A DNA stretch of 64,000 nt from Sorex araneus (GCF_027595985.1 NC_073305.1:172318172-172382171); one strand, 5' to 3'; shown: positions 33,986 to 45,860, numbered from the stretch's first letter. Made by a program: numbers and translations. The notes: generated from the letters alone by a model not told the origin.

Positions 33986-34415
33986 TCAAAGTTATCTGTA
34001 ATATCTTCTAATTTTTATTGATCCGTCTAATAGAAGCTCAACAAAAGTAGTTAGAGGAGTAAAACAGGGGAGCCAAATTTGTTCCCCAAATACTGAAAAA
34101 GCACCTAGAGCTTTCCAGCTTAGGTGCCAAATTAAACAACATATCCTTCTAATATGCTATAAACCCAGAGTCCCCACCAACATTATCTCATCCTATTCTC
34201 TTATGATTTCACTTCTTAATGCATTTCCACATCTATCCATTTACACTATCATCCAAATATATTTATTATAGTTTTCTCTTTCTCTCAGTTCTACCTGCAA
34301 CAACCAAGTTCTAAGCAACAACTAAGTTCTAAAACACTGTTGAGAAAGAAGAGAAACTGCCAATTATAAATAATTTTAAAAGATTCTTCTTGCTTCTTTC
34401 ACTATCCTATGGAGA

Positions 34416-34662
34416 GAGGGAAGAGGAGGTGAGGAAGAGGGAGAGAGAGGGACAGAAGAGAGGAAAAAGGGGAGGGGGAGGGAGGAGGAGGAGAAGGCAG
34501 GAGAGGGAGAGAGGGAGGGTAAGGAAGAGAGAGAGGGAGAGAGAGAGAGGAGGAAGAGGGAGAGGGAGGGAGGGAGGGAGAGGAGGAAGAGGGAGAGCGA
34601 GAGGGAGGGAGGGAGAGGGAGGGAGAAGGAGATACGTGTATATATATGTGTGTGTGTGTGCG

Positions 34663-34695
<33 letters not shown>

Positions 34696-34700
34696 AGTAT
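34416..34700 (+). repeat. Polypurine GA-rich tract with (TG)n/(GA)n end
   Basis: About 215 bp almost without pyrimidines on the plus strand (GGGA/GGAA/GAGA), then TATATGTGTGTG and (GA)n. Long polypurine tracts can form triplex DNA. Frames are low-complexity artefacts. Confidence 0.9.
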
Positions 34701-34860
34701 CTAGAAGTATCTGCCATAAGAGCAGTGAGGGAAACTGAGGACACCGGTGCTGGGAAATGTACACTGGTGGAGGATGGGTGCTGGAACACTGTATAACTGA
34801 AACCTAATCATGAACAGCTTTGTAAGGGTCTATTTCAATATATATAAAAAAAGATAAAAA
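34701..34860 (+). mobile_element. LINE-1 3' end
   Basis: ACACTGGTGGAGGATGGGTG, then ACTGAAACCTAATCATGAAC and CTTTGTAAGGGTCTATTTC, ending A-rich. The preceding GA tract corresponds to the GA-rich region found in the 60820-61495 copy. Confidence 0.8.
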
Positions 34861-35066
34861 CAAACAAAAATACTAAAGGGAGTTGTTAGAGACTTGAAAG
34901 GGTAGCAAAAATGCACGAATGAAGAAACAGTCTCCTTAGCTTTACCAAGTTAGAATTTAGTTCTAAGATGTCTGCAATGAATGTGATTAAGAGAATTCTC
35001 ACTATGCTACATGTCCGTGCATTCTCATCGTTTTAAGAAGAACCTGCTGTCATCCTGTGTCTGTTC

Positions 35067-35219
35067 TGCTGGGGGCCGTGCCCTGTGCAGCTCCAGCAGC
35101 TACTCCCAACTCAGTGCACCAGAGAATGACCCTGGATCACATGCAGAGCCAGAGATCAGGCAGGTATGGGCTGCATGCAAGGCAAGTGACTTGGGCCTGT
35201 CCTCTCTCTGGCTCCTACT
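35067..35219 (-). mobile_element. Diverged SOR-type SINE
   Basis: GGGCTGCATGCAAGGCAAG and CTCTCTGGCTCC are head complement words. Confidence 0.65.
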
Positions 35220-35321
35220 AAGTTTGAAGGTGGTCCAATTTTAAACAAGATATTATTATGTCAGTGACATTAATAACTAGTATGTCAAATAAAGGGCATA
35301 TACAGTTAAGATTAAGCTAGC

Positions 35322-35517
35322 CCGGGCCAGAGCGGTAGTGCAGCTGGTAGGGTGCTAGCCTTGCACACAGCCGGCTGGCTCCTATCCCCAGCACCACATA
35401 TGGTCCCCGAAGCGCGGCCAGGAGAGATCCTGAGTGCAGAGCCAAAAGTCCCGAGTGTGCCCCAACTCTCCCCGAGTCCCCCCCACTCCCACCCCCCCCC
35501 CCCACACACACACAAAG
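35322..35517 (+). mobile_element. SOR-type SINE next to the exon 2 splice donor
   Basis: Head (GAGCGGTAGTGCAGCTGGTA), intact body, and a C-rich then CA-rich tail instead of poly(A). Its end lies about 14 bp from the exon 2/intron 2 junction, antisense to FBXO30. Confidence 0.9.
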
Positions 35518-35531
35518 ATTTAACTACCAAC

Positions 35532-37568
35532 CTTCTCTTTAATCTGCCATGATGAGTTTCCTTCTGGAGATTTCTTTTTCCCCCACTGCAGTATGACCAT
35601 TCCCCGAGACTGAAGCAGACTGCCGCACACCTCCCTCATGAGCCTGGACACACATGAGAGCTGGCATAAGCTGAACCCATCCAGAAAGCCTGCAATATGC
35701 TGCAGGACTTCGAAAGGAAGACTGCTCAGGTGGTCAGTACGTAACCCCAACACACAGTTTCTAGCAGGCTCCACTAATACTGTAGAAACACACGGCTGGA
35801 CTCCAAATGACCTCAGCTGGCGGTCATGTATAATCTTCGCTCCTTGTGTTGAAGGACAAAATCTGCGCTGGGAATAGGTACAACCATAGTATGCTAAAGG
35901 ACACCTCTGTTCCATCCAACCATTGAGTCCGGCATGAATGTCACCATGTACATTCTTAAAATGCGATGAAAATTCTTTCCTTCTAAATAACTGTCCGCAA
36001 ACAAATGTAAACATTGAACGTTGCTTGGGCTGGTACCGAGCGACACATTCCAATACTAAATCCAGCCCAAGTGTCTGAAAAGGACTTGGATTTGAAAGTT
36101 GTGGGTTGGCATGATCACAAGCTGAAGCCGAAGCTATTTCCCCTACCATTGTGTTTGTAACTAGTATTGCAGATGGAAGGGAGAAAGTCTGTGTCCCAAA
36201 GTCAATGTGATAACCATCAACCACGCGGCTATCAGATATGCCCCTCCCACCTGGAGAATCTCCAAGACAAAACAGTAACGCTGCTGTGATGAGGTCTATT
36301 CCTTGGAGGCCCATTGGGTCCTCAGCGACTTCCAAATCTGATGTATCAACTGCTTTATCTTCCTTTGGCTTCGACCATAGTGAATTAGAAATAAATTTGA
36401 AGGAAGGCGTATGACTGATAGGTAAGGCATCTAAATTTCTCAAGTCTCCTAAGCCTATTTTTCGCCAATACAATTCCCCTTCATCCTCTTCGCTGGGCAG
36501 GAGGATATGCTGAACTGTGCCATTGGGTAAAGTGTTGGGCGGTATAACTTCCCGAAGCTGCACTGCTTCTGAGAGTGCGCCAGGAGGATCTGCAATGCCA
36601 TCTGATGCTACACATTCTCCATTTGTCAAGGTACTTTGTTTTGAATCCCCGTGCAAGTCCTCATCCTGGTCTAGGACACGTGTACATATGTTTCCCGAAG
36701 GAAAGCCATTACAAAGAGCAGAAGTTCCATATGAATTGCTATTCGAGTCACATAATAAATCACTTGAACCATTCTGTTCGGATTGGGCATTCAGACTTGT
36801 GTCATGGTCAATTCCACCCACTGCTCCAATTTCATCCTCATCAAGCCCGTCTTGGTCTTTTGAATTTCTATTCTGTAAGTTTTCTCCAGCATTCTGTTCC
36901 TCATCCATTTCCTTTGGGGAAGCACGGAGATTTGTACTTAACAGGCCAATGTCTCTTGTGGCAGTATTCAGAATATCTAAGGCAGCAGCCAAACTTCTAG
37001 TTGTTTCTACAGTAGCTTGATAAAGTGCACCATAAGATTCTTCATCAACAGATACCAAACCATTGGCATGTGCTATTTCTGGAACACTTGATTTTACGGA
37101 GATTTGTTCTCTGGGACCTGAAACTTTGTCAGTAGCTTTTGACATCATGGTGGCAACTTTGAGAGACTCTAAGAGCATCCGTTGGTCTTGAAGGGCCAAG
37201 GCCATGTCTAATTGTGCTACTTCATCAACATCTCTACTGAGATTCTCATAGGATTTCCGGTCTGCGTAGCTAACGGGCCACCGGTTCCACTCCATCGTAC
37301 AGCACACCACACTGGCAGGACACGTTTCCAGATGTTCAGCAACTTTATTTCGAGCCATTGTAAATGGACATCCAAAGTCACTATTTAAGCAAGGCACACG
37401 TTCAAACGGGCATAAAAGTCGATGTTCTTCAGCTTTACAAGAATGAAAAACGGCTCCACAAACCAATGAACAACCAATCAAGTCACAAGAAATGCCAGGC
37501 TCTGGTCTAGTCATGCACCTTCTGCTGACACAATTCACACAGTGTGAATGCTGCTGCTCCTCCTCCAT
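35532..37568 (-). CDS. FBXO30: FBXO30 (F-box only protein 30 / MUSA1), main coding exon
   Basis: Substrate-recognition subunit of an SCF (SKP1-CUL1-F-box) E3 ubiquitin ligase; in mammals it is linked to muscle atrophy under altered BMP signalling (MUSA1). This exon encodes residues 1-679 of 746. Visible features: a Cys/His-rich TRAF-type zinc finger in about residues 8-110 (HCVNCVSRRC, CDLIGC, HSCKAEEHRLLCPFERVPC, HLETCPASVVCC); an acidic, variable middle (about 210-400); a conserved block with DLITAALLFCLGDSPGGRG; a second Cys/His-rich stretch (FVCGQLFRRKEFSSHFKNVHGD); and the F-box starting near residue 614 (LSSLPFEVLQHIAGFLDG). The start ATG (37566-37568) has A at -3 and G at +4. The frame is intact, with no stops. 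The donor AAG/GTTGGT ends the exon in phase 0. Confidence 0.98.
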
Positions 37569-37579
37569 AATGGCCAGAT
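37569..37579 (-). other. FBXO30: FBXO30 5' UTR part of exon 2
   Basis: An acceptor TTCAACAATTAG sits just upstream of ATCTGGCCATT-ATG, so about 11 nt of leader belong to exon 2. Assigned from the splice consensus only. Confidence 0.7.
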
Positions 37580-37718
37580 CTAATTGTTGAAATGGGAAAA
37601 ACAGAGTAAATTAGAAAAGTCAATTAAAGAAAACTATTTGCTAACATCAGGTTATGATGTAGAGTGGTTTATTTTAGGTTAAATTATACAAATTCTATAG
37701 TTTATAATACACGTAACA

Positions 37719-37960
37719 GGCTGGAGCAATCGCAAAGCAGTACGTCATTCGCCTTGCACGCAGCTGACCTGGGTTCGATTCTTCCGCCCCTCTCGGAGAG
37801 CCCGGCAAGCTACCGAGAGTATCTTGCCCACATGGCAGAGCCTGGCAACCTACCCGTGGCATATTTGATATGCCAAAAACACTCACAACAGGTCTCAAAA
37901 TGGAGACGTTACTGGTGCCCGCTCAAGCAAATCGATGAGCAACGGAATGACAGTGCTACA
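37719..37960 (+). mobile_element. SOR/RTE hybrid SINE with target-site duplication
   Basis: Complete from head to ACAGTGCTACA. Duplication ataatacacgtaaca and ataatacatgtgaca (two mismatches) at 37704-37718 and 37961-37975. In one frame it still reads WRRYWCPL-QIDEQR, the end of an RTE ORF. Confidence 0.95.
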
Positions 37961-38039
37961 ATAATACATGTGACAATTACATCTTAGAAAAACCTTAGAG
38001 ACAATGGAAACAAAGAACATGAAAGCTGGAATTGAGTAG

Positions 38040-38394
38040 GAAACATGCCATTTGAGGGAGCTGGGGTCAGGACAGCGAGAGGGAAATGTCTCTTGCGGAG
38101 GGAAGTATTCAACACGGGGAGGTGGTGATGTGAATGGTGGTAAAGTGTTCCGTATGGAACCCTAGAAGCAATGGTACTGTAAACCATGTGAAGAAAACAT
38201 ATTAAAGAAAGCTCCCCTCGCAGAAGCAGGCTGGTGGGTGGGAGGGAGGCGAACGGGGATGCAAGGGGAAGGCACTGGTGAAGGAAGTGGACACTGGTGA
38301 AGGGACTGATGTTGAAAACACCGTATGTCTAAACCCAGTAACGAATAACTGTGTAACGTCACAGTGACCAAATTTAAATTAAAAAAATTTTTTA
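38040..38394 (+). mobile_element. LINE-1 3' end
   Basis: GGACACTGGTGAAGGGACTG, then AACCCAGTAACGAATAACTG and GTCACAGTGACCAAATTTAA with an A-rich end. The 5' limit is uncertain. Confidence 0.6.
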
Positions 38395-38575
38395 GGGACT
38401 GGAGTGATAGTACAGCGGGTAGGGCGTCTGCCTTGCACGTGGCAGACCCGGGTTCAATTCCTAGCATCCCATATGGTCCCCCGAGCACCGCAGGGAGTGA
38501 TTCCTGAGTGCATGAGCCAGGAGTAACCCCTGTGCATCGCCGGATGTGACCCAAAAAGCAAAAGAAAAAAAAATT
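38395..38575 (+). mobile_element. SOR-type SINE
   Basis: Near full length, inserted directly at the A-rich end of the L1 piece. Head AGTACAGCGGGTAGGGCG; tail AAAAAGCAAAAG then A-rich. Confidence 0.95.
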
Positions 38576-38838
38576 TAAAGTGAAAAAAAGAACTATAACA
38601 CTTCAAGATAATTCAGTACATTACATAGATGTAAAAATGCAACAAAGTTTCATTTTTATATACCACATAACAATGTGCCTACATGAGTAAAGTTTCATTA
38701 CATTTTAGTGTACTCGGCAGCACATAAATCAATGCTGAAAACAAGGTAATGCATATATAACTTTTAGATTTAGGATAAAGCTATATAAAATATTAAAGAA
38801 AATTCATCAAGTTCATCAAGCCTAAGGGAAAATCATCT

Positions 38839-38990
38839 TGGGGCCGGAAGCAACAGTAAGGCAGGTAGGGTGCTGCCCCGCAGACAACCTGGATTCAATC
38901 CCTGAGTGCCCGGGAGTAATCCCTGAGCACCACCATGTATGGGTGTCCCCACCCCCCCCACCCCTGCCGCCCCTCGAAAAAAACAAACAA
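38839..38990 (+). mobile_element. SOR-type SINE, internally shortened
   Basis: Head GGCAGGTAGGGTGCTG and 3' body are present. The middle of the body is missing and the tail is C-rich then (AAAC)n. Confidence 0.75.
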
Positions 38991-39207
38991 AGAATCTAAA
39001 TTTCATGGTACATTTAAGCAAAACCGAAAAGGGGATGGGGTAGTTTGTTCACATAGACACAGAATTCCAGGGAAGTGCGGCATTTTTTTTTTCTGAAAAG
39101 GGGATGACAGGCCAAACGTTTTTGAATTTCATAAATATTTAAGATTTCTACTATTTGTCTCTCCAACATATATGCCTTAATAAATTTTACCACAAACCAA
39201 CTGTCTT

Positions 39208-39209
<2 letters not shown>

Positions 39210-39274
<65 letters not shown>

Positions 39275-39292
39275 ACACACACACACACACAT
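39210..39292. repeat. (AC)n microsatellite
   Basis: About 40 AC units with one AT interruption. Confidence 0.97.
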
Positions 39293-40477
39293 ACTTTACC
39301 CAGAAAGGATGTCCCTGCAAATGCCTCACCTCTGAAGGCTAGTTTCCACTCACTCACTAAATGCCTACCCCTCATTTAAGTATTTAGTACCAGGTACTGT
39401 GTTTTGGTCTGGCAACATAAACATTACTAAGACATGCTGCCTTCTTTTCATGGAGCTACAGCAAGTCAAAGGCAATAAAAACATCACATTACCATGTGAT
39501 CAATATGACAGCTTTCAGGGGAAATATAAAAGATCTTCTATCCTCTCTTATACACTCCAGTCCTTTAATCTAATTAAAAAGTGCTACTGAGATCCTCAAT
39601 GCTAAGTGAAAATAGTATTTTTCCTCTATCTTCCTGGGTTCTCCCCTATTTCAGGTTATTCTTTAGCTTTTCTTCTAATACTCTTCTTCAGAGATCTGTG
39701 TAATTTCTTCCTCATTTTTTATACATTTCCCTTGGGTGCTGTGAACTTCTCAAAAGCTTCTGAAAATTCTCCTAAGCCTCCTTATTTGATTCCTCTTGTA
39801 ACTTCAGATCTCTACAGCCAATTACATGGGTAGACAATAACACTAATACAATAGTTGGTGTATTTTTCTATAAATTCTACTCTGGTTGTAGTTAGCTAAT
39901 GTAAGCTAATCACACCCCAAAATACAACTTCTCCTTTGCATTTTCTCTATTACAGACTTGAATTTCCTCGAACTGAAATAACAGGCATTCATTTTTGACA
40001 GAGTTTCTGGTTTAAGTAGTCTTAAGTTGGTATCATGACATTTAATGACATGGGGAATGGAGGGAAACAGGGACACATTTACCAACCAAACCGCATTTTT
40101 AATTATGTTTAAAAATTACAGGTTTGAGTTCAATACTAAGAATGTTAATGGTCATACATTTTATAGCTAGGAGCAAAACCAGTAATTAAAAATAGACATG
40201 CTAAAATACTCAGAAGAAATGACAGACTATTGATGACAAACACTTATAAATTAAGCAGATGCTCAGAGGACCTTTAACAAGAATTAAGGCAAATTTTACT
40301 GAGTGATCAAATCTGAAAACAGCTGTAGCTCTCTTGTTTTGTAACAACTAGACTGAATCTCATGCTGACTGTTATGGAGAGAAACCTAAAAAATCCAAGC
40401 AGTTTCAATGAAAGTGACCAATGCTCTTAGATCTTGTAGGTACAATTTATGTTACATGCACCGAACATGATACCAGG

Positions 40478-40483
<6 letters not shown>

Positions 40484-40525
<42 letters not shown>
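40484..40525. repeat. (AC)n microsatellite
   Basis: About 21 AC units followed by a C-rich stretch. Confidence 0.97.
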
Positions 40526-40527
<2 letters not shown>

Positions 40528-41807
40528 CACCCCACCCCCAACTTCATTCAAGAGTGTTTAAAATAGAAACTGTTAAGAACTGGGGTAAGCAAAGCAACGG
40601 TAACTCTAAAGGGTAGAACGCTCTCAAACCTCAAAATAATATCTTCCACACTATTCCACTCTGAATACAATAGAACGTTCATTAAAAGGCATCCACAACA
40701 TTTATTATTATAGCAGACTTAGAGAGAAGGAACATATTTTATCCCTGTGCCTATTTTATCCTTCTTAACACATACCATGCCACTTCATGCTCCTAACAAC
40801 CCAGAGGACAGACTGAGGAAGACCTGGTCATCTCTGTGGCAGCGAGAATTGAAGTTGGAATCTGAATCATGCAGCACGTGAACAGTAAGGCACATTTATT
40901 ACTTTAAAAAGTTTAAGGAAATAAGGCAGCACGTCAGGAACTGGTGATCCAATTTTAAGATGTTATTTGAGGAATGAATATTACACAACTTTGCTACAGT
41001 TTACTCCAACACTTAATCACCCCTGTGGTCAAGACAGCCTTTTTAGCCCTTTCTAATTATAATAGCACACTGTATGCTTTGAATATGTGTTTTAAGTTAC
41101 TTTAAAAACTAAGTTACATTGTTACATTTCCAAGGACCCATATAAATATAAGAAGCAACAATAGCAACAATTGAACAATTCCAAACACAGCTATATAAAT
41201 AAGAAATCAAATATAATTTCATTTTATGGCTGAATATACTAAGAGGAGGGAAGAAAAGAGCACTAAGCAACCAGAGTATTCTGGAGAGAGAACCTTCAGT
41301 TATCAGAATTTAAAACTCTCAGATTCATCATTTCTAACCAAGATCAATACTGTCAAATTAAATATGCCTCCATATTTCACAACTGCTCATAAATCCTGTT
41401 GAATGGATTTAAAACATCAATCCCAGATTTGTCAGTTGAACAGTTACAGACAGCAGGCCCGGCTGAAAACACTGATAAAATGAAGGCTTCAAGTTTAAGA
41501 AGAACTAAATATAAAGACCCTTCATAGGATTCCTGTAAAACTGTCTGGAAAATTAATCTTAACATCCTAAATAGCATTCAATTCTATTCAAGTTATACCT
41601 AAGTTGAATGAGGAGGAAAGTTTGACTAGATTGGAAAATATCTGTAATTAAATGCTTTATTTTCATTTCAATTTTCTAACAAAAAAATCTTTGCCAACTT
41701 ACAGTCGATGGCAGCCAAGCAATCTATAAAAATACTTTTATGTAATTAAAAAATCCATTTTTTTCAAATAAGGAGATATTGCACAAAATACATAAGGAGG
41801 TAACTGT

Positions 41808-41858
41808 TGCACTGCACTGCAGCACTGTCCTCCTTTTGTTCATTGATTTGCTCGAGAA
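41808..41858 (-). mobile_element. Severely 5'-truncated SOR/RTE hybrid SINE
   Basis: Only the last ~50 bp of the element are present (plus strand CAGCACTGTCCTCC, then CATTGATTTGCTCGAG). They are bounded by the 8-bp direct repeat gtaactgt at 41800-41807 and 41859-41866. This is a textbook 3'-primed, 5'-truncated insertion. Confidence 0.85.
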
Positions 41859-42912
41859 GTAACTGTATAACTTTAAAATACAAAAAGTCAAGTCACATGG
41901 GGAGAAGGCCGGGAGGCCTCACCCACGATGCTGCAGGAGAATGCAGTGCCACGGAAGGACCAAGAACCCAGGGCCTCGAAAGCAAGACATGCAGTCTACC
42001 CCGAGGGCCACTGCCCGGAGCCCAGTACAGTTCTGAAAGTCTGCCTCTGCAGCCCCAAACACACACACACCTTTTACTACCTATTTCCATTCGGACTGCT
42101 GGGGGAAACTGCACTCAAGTGTTAAAATTTTAAAAAGAAAGGCAGAGAAGGAATAACTAAATGCAAGTGTCAGATGCCAGAGGAGGTATACAGTGAGGAA
42201 AAGCTCAAAGTCCAAAGTGGAATAAACACGGTGCTTAACATGAGTTGACGCGTATTAGAGCAGACAGCTATTTAGACAAGAAAAAGTCGCTTCCATTTAA
42301 GGCTGAACTGAAACTTCAGCCTTGTTAAAGCAGTTAACCTTCATTACAAATAATACACAAGTGAGACGTGAAATTTAGTAATCCGTTAAAAGCTCCTGAG
42401 CAAGCCCCATCCTTTGGGTACCTGTGAAACACACAGGGCTTTATTCTGAATTCGAACACTTGCTGACTGATTTACTGACTGGCTGTGTTCTGCTTTAAGA
42501 TCACAATAAATCTACAGCCTCAGAAGAACATCCCATGTCTCTGGTTTGAAGAACAGGGGAGAGGGGAGGGAATCAAGCACACGGCTTCCTGATGAGCACA
42601 AAATAGTTAAGTGAATTACAATGCACAAGTGCTTTTGTTAAACTCTGGTTCTGACTTTTAAATTTTATGAGATTATAAGGAAACTTTTCATTGTTATGGT
42701 TCCGGTAATGATAGGACCAAAACATACATGTAACATTTCTAAATATGGTCATGAGTAGCTTATTCCAAACTAAAAGTGCTACTTGTCATGTTCTTCACTG
42801 AACAAGCAAATGAAAATACTGCAGATGTACGTAAAAACCGAAATAATATTAATAAATATTTAATCCTCAGACCAGAACCTACTTCAATTAATACCAACAA
42901 AAACAACCCGCC

Positions 42913-43080
42913 CAGGGCCAGAGAGAGAGCACAGTGGGCTACAGGGCATGCTCGGCGCGCTAGAGGTCCAGGTTTCGTGCCTGGCACCAAGTGGTTCTCC
43001 ATGCAACCAGGAGCAACCCCAGATATCCTGGAGGACACCCTAAACAGTGCCAGGTGGGGTCTTCCCAAACCCCAAAGTAC
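42913..43080 (+). mobile_element. Diverged SOR-type SINE
   Basis: GGCCAGAGAGAGAGCACAGTG and GTTTCGTGCCTGGCACC in the head; AGTGCCAGGTGGGGTC near the end. Confidence 0.65.
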
Positions 43081-45494
43081 ACATAATAACAGTAACCCAC
43101 CCAATGGCCGAACCCGGCTTAGTCTAAGGGGCAGGTCAGGAAAATCCGCTCAACAGGCTGAGTGCAAAGACTGCAAGTCCAAACCCCAGAACCACAGGGT
43201 CCCTGGACACAGCCAGACGTGGCTCCCAAAGCAGGAAAAACCCAACAACAAAATGGGCAGCGATCGCTAGTGGACGGCGAGAACGGCCTTCCCAGGAATC
43301 TAAGCTCTGTGACCTTATGGCAATTACTCTACCAAGAAAACAATCTAGAACTCTCAAAGACTGTTTATAATTATGTAAGTCCATCTGACTACAAACAGGC
43401 AGTCCTGGAAAAAAAGGGACACAGTTTACACAGCCACATTTAGGCATATACATTTTTTGATATCGGTCATTTAAACTTATAAAGTTTACTGAAATCAAAT
43501 GAAAACAAATGCTAACATTACCACTGTTGGGAGGGGGGGATATCCTTTTAGAAAAGATTTTTACAGACTGATTCTAATCGAGGCATGTTTAACTACACTC
43601 AGCTTTCTAACAGTCCCAGGCCAGTCTCATCTACTTCATTAAGTTAACTCTGAAATCAAAGCATATTTTATATATCCTTTTGGTAGAAGGCTAAAATCCA
43701 AAAAATACTACAAACACGAAGTCATTCAATAAACTGTCATTAGAAATTCAGGGAAAAGATTTATCCAAAACGAAGCAGCACAAGGCTAACTGCATAAAAA
43801 GGTCACAGATGAGAATACTGTATACTGAAGACAGCAGTACCTATGTATTTAGCAACACCTAGTTTTGGTCACCTAAAAGTATCAATATATTTTCTCCAAA
43901 AACATGCACTATTCCTCTTTAATAGTATATTTCCTTAAAGACAATTTGTATCTTTTAAAATGTCTCAAAACTAGACCGAAGCGCCGGAATGACATTAAAA
44001 ATATCTTGTACACTCGGAATGCATGAGAAGTTTACCTATATTGGAAAACTTCCTCTGTGATAACACGGGCAAACGCCCACCCACGAGCATTTCAAAAATC
44101 ACCCCCCAAAAAGGCTTATGTCATCGCCCTGAAGTACCAGATAAAAGCAACCCGGAGATTGAAAAAGTTACCCAAACACCCTGTTATCCCACCCAATTAA
44201 ATGTCTAGAGTAAGAAACTGTGACTAAGCATAAAGGAGAGTGATTCAGCAAAGGCACCCACTGAAACCTCTCCGAAAAGTCCCGAAGGTGTTTTAAGGCT
44301 CTCCTCCTCCTCTCTCCCTCTGGCCTGGTCAACAACCCGGGCAGCGTGGGGGAAACCCTGCACAAACCCAGGCAGATGCAAAAATCAGCGGAGCGCACTT
44401 CCCCCCCCCCCCCCAGCCCCCCTAGCCCCTCCAGGGCCCCACGGCTGGCTGGACACGGGGCAAAGGGAAAGTTTTAGAAAGTTCGGCGGCTGGGGTTTTA
44501 TTTATTTATTTTTTCCCCCTCCCCTCCCACTTTCTTTTTCTTTCTTTTTTTTTTTTTGCATGCAGGGAGTTTTATGTTAATCTACACCGATAACAGAATG
44601 TCCATAAATAACTTGAGCTTGGCTCCGAGTCAAGCGGGCAATTATGGAATAAAAGGTCAATTCCTTCCCAAGCATCTTTTTTATCTGGGCCTTACGACAC
44701 GGCCTGGGAAAGGGAAAACAAGCCGCGAGCGCGCGGGGGACCGGGGACTCGCGCTCGGGTAAACAACGCCGGCCGCCCCCGAGACCTGCGCGGCCCCGGG
44801 GTTCCCTCCAGGCCCCGCCCCGCCCCCCAAAAAACCAAACAAGCAACAAAGTAATAATAATAATAATAATAAAATCTGGAAGTTTCCCTTTAATGATGTC
44901 CCAGGCGAAGAGCCCTGGAGCCCCGCACTTCCATGAATGGAAAAGTTACCAACTTCGCCCATCCCGTGCAGCCCGGGGCCGCGGCGTCCCCGTCGCCTTA
45001 ACCCGTTTGGCCCCGGGGAGCCCCGAGTTTCTGGGGAAACAACAATAACAATAATAATGATGATAATAAAAAGCCCAAGAGGAGTCTGGTATATTTTTTG
45101 GGGGGGTGGGTGGGAGAAGTACTTGGCGGGGTGCAACTGGGGGGGTGGGGTGCGGGGTTCCCAAGTTCAACTCCTGCTCCCCACGCCCGGCCTGGTGATG
45201 CCGCGCCACGACGCGGCGGGGCAGGGTGACCCGGGGGTCGCGTCCGGGGCGCCATTTGCTGACCGCCTCCCCGCTGGCCCGGGAGGGAGCATCGCGGCCA
45301 ACGCCCCCCCCCAACCCCGGGTCGGCGGAGCATCGCGCCCGGGCCCCCTTCCGCCCCCCGACCCCACCCCGGGGGTCCCCCGCGAGGCGCCGACCTGCTC
45401 CGCCCGGGCTCGGGCCCGCCGCCCCCGGCCCCGGCCCCGGCACGGGCGCCGCTCAGGCCGCGCCGGCCTCCCGTGCGCGCCGCCCGACACTCAC

Positions 45495-45700
45495 CGGCGG
45501 GCGCGGCCCCGGCGCGGCCCCGGCCCGGACTGCCCTGGCCGCCGTGCCCGCTCGTTTCCAGCTGCCCCGGCGCCACCAGCGTCCGCCGCGCCTCTCCTGC
45601 CCGGCCCGGTCGCCGCCTTTTCTTTTCTCTTCTCCTCCGCCTCCTCCGCCTCCTCCGCCTCCTCCGCCTCCTCCTCCCCCTCCCGCCCGCCGGCCTCCAC
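45495..45700 (-). other. FBXO30: FBXO30 non-coding exon 1 (5' limit inferred)
   Basis: The minus strand has a consensus donor CCG/GTGAGTGTC, with the junction between 45495 and 45494. Upstream lie GGAGGAGGC repeats and GC boxes at 45728-45750. The transcription start is placed near 45.65-45.70 kb only because it should lie just downstream of those boxes. No ATG leads to a long frame. Confidence 0.65.
45631..45675. repeat. 9-bp tandem repeat (CTCCTCCGC)n
   Basis: Four to five units in the plus strand, within or just upstream of FBXO30 exon 1. Confidence 0.9.
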
Positions 45701-45779
45701 CCCCCGCGGCCGCCCCTCGCGCGCGCAGCCCCGCCCCGGCCCGCTCTGCCCCGCCCACCCGGCCGGCCGGCCCGCGGCG

Positions 45780-45860
45780 GGGACGCGCACGCACCGCGGG
45801 GCTCGGCGGGGACGCGCACGCACCGCGGGGCTCGGCGGGGACGCGCACGCACGCACGCAC
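45780..45860. repeat. 29-bp GC-rich tandem repeat
   Basis: ACGCGCACGCACC starts at 45783 and 45812, and ACGCGCACGCACG at 45841, so the period is 29 bp with two full and one partial unit. It runs into (ACGC)n. Confidence 0.92.

Larger units (their letters stand above)
31279..35531 (-). other. FBXO30: FBXO30 intron 2 (phase 0)
   Basis: Donor AAG/GTTGGT (intron starts at 35531) and acceptor TTTTAG/GTATGG (ends at 31279); length 4253 bp. It holds four SOR-type SINEs and two L1 pieces. 32035-32996 and 33986-34399 are otherwise unrecognised unique DNA. Confidence 0.93.
37580..45494 (-). other. FBXO30: FBXO30 intron 1 (5' UTR intron)
   Basis: From donor GTGAGT at 45494 to the acceptor before the start codon, about 7.9 kb. 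39300-40480, 40530-41800 and 41870-42910 hold no gene or young SINE that I can see; 43081-44690 is likewise unrecognised and leads into the CpG island. Confidence 0.8.

Noticed and set aside
34376..34789. 137-codon Ser/Leu/Pro-rich minus frame
   Set aside because: Translation of the polypurine tract.
36517..37020. Frames antisense to FBXO30 exon 2
   Set aside because: Shadow frames of a conserved coding exon.
39210..39292. Regularly spaced repeats as a CRISPR-like array
   Set aside because: It is an uninterrupted dinucleotide repeat in a mammalian intron.
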